From positions 1-8,370 of the forward strand of contig JBFKQZ010000138.1 in the NCBI GenBank assembly GCA_041627475.1: a stretch of 8,370 nt of DNA. The letters run 5' to 3'. A program made the translations under genes and the position numbers. Below, piece by piece: positions 5,455-8,370 of this stretch. Origin of the DNA: JBFGFG01 sp041627475 (lineage in GTDB: Bacteria > Actinomycetota > Nitriliruptoria > Nitriliruptorales > Nitriliruptoraceae). The notes beneath the pieces are model-generated. The model had not been told where the DNA came from. It saw only the letters and a list, made by a program, of their open reading frames with translations, and did no database searches. Position 1 is the first letter of the stretch. Every line of letters begins with the position of its first letter.

Positions 5455-6345
5455 TCAGGCGTCCTCGTCGAGGTCACCGGCCGGCGTCTCGGTGCCGAGG
5501 TCACCGGCCCTGTTGAGGGTCACGCCGGTGGGGATCTCGTCAGCACCCATCACCATCGGCGAGCCGCCGAAGGGCGGGCACCGGTCGGTGCCGTTGGTCG
5601 GGGTCGCGACGCACGGGGCGTCGGCGATCGTGGGGAAGTTCATGCCGATCTGGACCTGACGGAAGGCGCTGCCGCCACCGGGCTCGGCCGCGAAGTTCTC
5701 GGCCATGAAGTCGGCGATGCCCGTCACGGTGATGAGCAGACTCGACGACGCACCGGTGTCGGACACGATCGCGGTCGTGGAGACGGTCCGCTCCTTGGGT
5801 GCCTGGAACGGCTCGCCCTGCACGTTGAGGCCCTCGTCGAAGCCGAACAGCGAGACCCCGTCGATCGTCATGCGCAGGTTCGTCGCGACCTCCTGGCCCG
5901 AGTAGCCCACGTTCGGACCGAGGAAGTGCACCTCGAAGGTCAGCGTGTCGACGTTGCCGGCGTCGAGCAGGAAGCCGTCGAGGTAGTAGTGGTAGAGGCC
6001 GGCGCCGAGCACGGTGTTGCCGAACACGGGCTCGTCGACGGTGCCACAACCGTGCCCCTCGGTGAACGAGCCGGGCGGCGGGACCTGCGCGAGAACGACC
6101 CCGTCGAGCGGGAGGATCAGCTTGCCGGCGCCGTCGCCGTCCACGGCGTTGTCGCACTGGGCCCAGGCCACGGACTCGCAGTACTCGACCGGCACGTCGA
6201 CGGTCGTGCCGTCCTCCTGCTCGACCGCGACGGTGCGCGTGTCGTCGGTGCGGCAGGTGTCGGCGCCCTCCTCGGCTGGTTGGACGGCGAAGGCGAGGCT
6301 GGCGGGCAGCAGGGCTGCCACGGCGATGGCGGTGCGGATGCGCAC
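5455..6345 (-). CDS. Secreted six-cysteine protein of unknown function
   Basis: A 296-residue protein I do not recognise. The start is a GTG at 6345 with GGGAG seven bases upstream. A short signal peptide (MRIRTA followed by a hydrophobic run to about Ala20, with a possible AFA cleavage site) sends it out of the cell; there is no lipobox or later membrane segment, so it is probably free or loosely wall-associated. The mature part has six cysteines (31, 56, 64, 100 and two near 245-255), enough for three disulfides. It has alternating, aromatic-rich stretches such as GLYHYYLDGF, LTFEVHFLG and LLITVTGIADF, suggesting a beta-sandwich. The tail is acidic (DLDEDA). Upstream on the same strand, 66 bp away, is an M50 membrane protease gene; downstream is a strong hairpin and then the MFS gene. 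No enzymatic motif is visible. Confidence 0.8.
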   Translation of the reverse strand: MRIRTAIAVAALLPASLAFAVQPAEEGADTCRTDDTRTVAVEQEDGTTVDVPVEYCESVAWAQCDNAVDGDGAGKLILPLDGVVLAQVPPPGSFTEGHGCGTVDEPVFGNTVLGAGLYHYYLDGFLLDAGNVDTLTFEVHFLGPNVGYSGQEVATNLRMTIDGVSLFGFDEGLNVQGEPFQAPKERTVSTTAIVSDTGASSSLLITVTGIADFMAENFAAEPGGGSAFRQVQIGMNFPTIADAPCVATPTNGTDRCPPFGGSPMVMGADEIPTGVTLNRAGDLGTETPAGDLDEDA

Positions 6346-6411
6346 GGTGGGGCTCCCGAGGTCGGTCGGCGGACGTGGTCTTCGCCGCCCGACACCGGAT
6401 CTCCTGCTGCC

Positions 6412-7386
6412 TCAGTCGGCGGAGGTCGGGGGAGGTGGCGGTGGCGGTGGCTCGTCAGCGGCCGTCCGGAGCCGGGCGGCACGGTCGGGCAGGCCCAGCT
6501 CCTCCCACGCGGCCGCACTGCGCGCTGCGAACCGCGGGTCGTCGGTCCCTCGCTGGACGACGACCTCGCCGATCTCGGCGGCGAGCTGGAGCTCGCCGTG
6601 CTCCGCGGCGCCAACCTGGGCCGCCGTGGCGACCGCGTGGTCGCCACGGCCTTCGGCCAGCGCATCGCGCAGCCCGGCGAAGTCGCGCTCGCGCAGCATC
6701 GCCCGGAGCGCCTCCTGCTCGCGCTCCTCGTTCCGGGCGGCGGTCGCCACGCGGTAGTTCTGCATCGCGAACAGGCCGCCGAAGAGGGCGATGAAGACCT
6801 GGTCGAGCCAGACGGCCACCGCGACGAGCGCGATGCTCATCGCCACGCCCGTCCACGCCGTGCGCGTCGTCCGGGTCCGCTCGTCGCCGGGCAGCAGCTG
6901 CTGGAGGGCCTGCCCGCCGTCCAGCGGCAGGATCGGCAGGAGGTTGAAGATGCTCCAGCCGATCGAGGTGAAGAGCAGGATCTGCATCGCGACGGCGGGG
7001 TAGCCCGTCGGGACCGCCCCGCGCAGCAGCCATGCGACCGCCCCGATCGCGAGGCCCACACCTGGCCCGGCGAGGCTGATCGCCAGACGCCACCCCCGGG
7101 TGCCCGAGCGGCCCGTCGGCCGGTAGCGCGTGACGCCACCGAGCCCGGCCAGGGTGATCGTCGGGTCGGCGCCGGCCGCGCGAGCGACCAGCGCGTGGCC
7201 CAGCTCGTGCAACACGATCGAGACGATCCCGATCACGACCCACAGCACGATCGCGACGAGGTCGCCGAGCGTGAAGCCGAAGAAGGCCAGCAGCAGCACG
7301 ATGGACGGCCCGATCGTCACGGGCACGCCGAACAGGCGGAACCGGAGACCGGTGCCGCTGGAGGGCATCGTCGTGGAGCTGCTCAT
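6412..7386 (-). CDS. M50-family site-2 protease-like membrane metalloprotease
   Basis: A 324-residue integral-membrane zinc protease of the site-2 protease class (Rip/SpoIVFB-like). The zinc-binding HELGH is at residues 60-64, within a hydrophobic helix. The second conserved element NLLPILPLDGG is at 148-158 and supplies the third ligand, Asp156. SLAGPGVGLAIG (104-115) is also typical. About five to six hydrophobic segments lie between residues 20 and 215. The remaining about 110 residues are a charged, Ala/Glu/Arg-rich helical tail, probably cytoplasmic, ending in eight prolines (313-324 region); no CBS domains are present. Such enzymes cut transmembrane substrates, often anti-sigma factors or signal remnants, but the target here is unknown. 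The ATG at 7386 lacks a ribosome site, and a TAnnnT box lies eight bases before it, suggesting a leaderless message. A second in-frame ATG is at 7368. Confidence 0.92.
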   Translation of the reverse strand: MSSSTTMPSSGTGLRFRLFGVPVTIGPSIVLLLAFFGFTLGDLVAIVLWVVIGIVSIVLHELGHALVARAAGADPTITLAGLGGVTRYRPTGRSGTRGWRLAISLAGPGVGLAIGAVAWLLRGAVPTGYPAVAMQILLFTSIGWSIFNLLPILPLDGGQALQQLLPGDERTRTTRTAWTGVAMSIALVAVAVWLDQVFIALFGGLFAMQNYRVATAARNEEREQEALRAMLRERDFAGLRDALAEGRGDHAVATAAQVGAAEHGELQLAAEIGEVVVQRGTDDPRFAARSAAAWEELGLPDRAARLRTAADEPPPPPPPPTSAD

Positions 7387-7394
7387 GGCGCCGC

Positions 7395-7400
7395 AGGCTA
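7395..7400 (-). promoter_or_regulatory. Probable leaderless -10 box for the M50 protease gene
   Basis: TAGCCT on the minus strand ends eight bases before the protease ATG at 7386, so transcription would start at or next to the first codon. No Shine-Dalgarno sequence is present, as expected for a leaderless gene. Immediately upstream lies a dyad GGACC-cgcccc-GGTCC (7401-7416), which could serve as an operator. Confidence 0.45.
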
Positions 7401-7465
7401 GGACCCGCCCCGGTCCGCTCGGCGCATGGTTGCCTCACCCACCAGTCGACCGCCGCGAGCCAGCC

Positions 7466-8128
7466 ATGTCCTGCACCCCGGAGCACGTGACCGAGCCCGT
7501 CCCGCAGCCCGAGGTCGGCCCCGCCGAGGGGCGGCTGCGCCTGGAGGAGTTCGTCCGGGTCATGGCATCACGGCGCAGCGTCCGCGACTTCGCCCCCGAC
7601 CCCGTCCCGGACGTGCTGGTCCAGCAGGCCGTGCTCGCGGCCTCGCGCGCGCCGAGCGGCGCCAACGTGCAGCCGTGGCGCTTCGTGCACGTGACCGACC
7701 CCGCCGTCCGGCAGCGTGTCCGCGAGGCCGCCGAGGCCGAGGAGCGCGAGTTCTACGCGCGCCGCGCCACCGACGAGTGGTTGCGGGCGCTGGCACCGCT
7801 CGGCACCGACGCGAGCAAGCCGTTCCTCACCGATGCCCCGCACCTGCTGGTGCTCATGGAGGTCCACCAGAGCGCGTCCGAGCCGAAGCCGTACTACGTC
7901 AAGGAGTCGGTCGGGATCGCGCTCGGCTTCCTGCTCTGCGCGCTGCACCACGCCGGCCTGGCCGCACTCACGCACACGCCGAGCCCGATGGGGCGGCTGA
8001 CCGAGGTGCTGGGTCGCCCGCGCAACGAGCGGCCGTACGTCGTGCTCCCGATCGGGTGGCCCGCGGCGGACGCCGAGGTCCCGGCGATCACGAGGAAGCC
8101 CCTCGACGAGGTCCTCGTGCAGGTCTGA
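7466..8128 (+). CDS. Nitroreductase-fold flavoprotein, iodotyrosine deiodinase-like
   Basis: A 220-residue FMN enzyme of the nitroreductase superfamily. RRSVRDF (36-42) is the flavin-phosphate contact and SGANVQPW (64-71) the second FMN segment. Residues Glu93, Tyr97 and Lys118 occur with exactly the spacing (E-x3-Y, then Lys 21 residues on) of the triad by which mammalian iodotyrosine deiodinase grips its zwitterionic substrate. The segments YYVKESVGIALGFLLCALHHAGL, LTHTP and LGRPRNERPYVVLPIGWP, and the C-terminus TRKPLDEVLVQV, also follow that enzyme from memory. The expected chemistry is reductive dehalogenation of halotyrosines or related phenols with reduced FMN; the physiological substrate in bacteria is open. 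The ATG at 7466 has only a weak GCGAG upstream; a GTG at 7487 is possible but its GGAG is too close. The gene is divergent from the protease gene (79-bp gap). Confidence 0.88.
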   Translation: MSCTPEHVTEPVPQPEVGPAEGRLRLEEFVRVMASRRSVRDFAPDPVPDVLVQQAVLAASRAPSGANVQPWRFVHVTDPAVRQRVREAAEAEEREFYARRATDEWLRALAPLGTDASKPFLTDAPHLLVLMEVHQSASEPKPYYVKESVGIALGFLLCALHHAGLAALTHTPSPMGRLTEVLGRPRNERPYVVLPIGWPAADAEVPAITRKPLDEVLVQV

Positions 8129-8131
8129 GTC

Positions 8132-8370
8132 TCAGGCTCGTGCCGTGCGGTCGCGCAGGTCGATGACGAACGGCGGGGGCGCGGCGGCGCGCGCCGCCGC
8201 GTCGGGCCAGTCGAAGCGGTGGCGCAGCTGCCCCAGTGGGGTGGTCGCTGCCAGCTCGTCGGGGTCGGCGCCGAGCGCGACCGCCTGGTGCACGAGCGCC
8301 ATCGCGCGGTCGTCCTCCTCGAGCAGGAGCCGCGCGACGGCGGTGCGGGTCGCAAAGCTGGTGCTCCTCC
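8132..8370 (-). CDS. C-terminal fragment of an unrecognised protein (cut by right edge)
   Basis: The last 78 residues of a minus-strand gene, open at the window edge and ending with TGA at 8134-8132, three bases beyond the stop of the convergent flavoprotein gene. Codons in this frame end almost always in G or C, supporting real coding. It contains a helical segment TRTAVARLLLEEDDRAMALVHQAVALGADPDELA, then TTPLGQLRHRFDWP, an Ala/Arg/Pro-rich stretch and the tail FVIDLRDRTARA. The ALGADPDELAATTPLG part faintly recalls an ankyrin turn, but one segment is not enough to call it. I do not recognise the family. Within it, 8180-8201 is a perfect 22-bp palindrome coding for an alanine-rich run. Confidence 0.6.
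   Translation of the reverse strand, partial: RSTSFATRTAVARLLLEEDDRAMALVHQAVALGADPDELAATTPLGQLRHRFDWPDAAARAAAPPPFVIDLRDRTARA

Noticed and set aside
6364..6393. Possible hairpin between the M50 and secreted-protein genes
   Set aside because: About eight pairs with a bulge and a large loop; too weak compared with the clear hairpins elsewhere in the window.
4918..7401. An 827-codon plus-strand open frame
   Set aside because: It runs antisense through the MFS, secreted-protein and M50 genes, all of which have recognisable features. Its translation is a charged Arg/Asp/Glu/His mix without domains.
8132..8370. Ankyrin repeat in the right-edge fragment
   Set aside because: Only one short resemblance (ALGADPDELAATTPLG) and no second repeat is visible in the available residues.

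Overview
The window is about 70% GC by eye, with strongly G/C-ending codons and long antisense open frames in several regions. Together with the lipoprotein style and weak TAnnnT-type -10 boxes, this suggests a high-GC actinobacterium (Actinomycetota). The exact class cannot be read from the sequence. Genes are tightly packed on both strands and no gene-free stretch exceeds 300 bases. I see no rRNA, tRNA, CRISPR array, insertion sequence or phage gene.

Left block (1-3603) is a divergent sugar-uptake locus. On the minus strand a lipoprotein sugar-binding protein (FrcB-like, 554-1756) is followed by a 42-nt hairpin region (494-535) and then the start of the membrane permease (FrcC-like, cut by the left edge). 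On the plus strand a P-loop sugar/nucleoside-type kinase (FrcK-like, 1904-2599) overlaps by one base a LacI-family regulator (2599-3603). The binding protein closely resembles, from memory, the fructose-binding FrcB of rhizobia, and a FrcK-type kinase is a partner gene in the known frcBCAK system. The likely job is therefore import of fructose or a similar monosaccharide with a dedicated kinase. Here the control gene is of LacI type rather than the ROK regulator of the rhizobial locus. The 147-bp divergent promoter region holds three dyad sites, two of them 21 bp apart, and these are probable operators.

Middle block (3671-5376): a gamma-carbonic-anhydrase-like left-handed beta-helix protein runs rightward and overlaps tail to tail, by 28 bp, with an MFS transporter on the minus strand. 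The MFS start is best placed at 5376, because a perfect 13-bp hairpin (5409-5437) occupies the 5' end of the longer possible frame.

Right block (5455-8370): an unrecognised secreted six-cysteine protein and an M50 (site-2 protease-like) membrane metalloprotease lie head to tail on the minus strand, upstream of the MFS gene. The protease gene looks leaderless. Divergent from it is a nitroreductase-fold flavoprotein whose Glu-Tyr-Lys triad spacing and C-terminus match iodotyrosine deiodinase. A convergent partial gene of unknown function enters from the right edge.

No clearly new multi-gene system is evident. The items most worth following are the bacterial iodotyrosine-deiodinase-like enzyme, the unrecognised secreted protein beside an intramembrane protease, and the regulatory architecture of the sugar locus.
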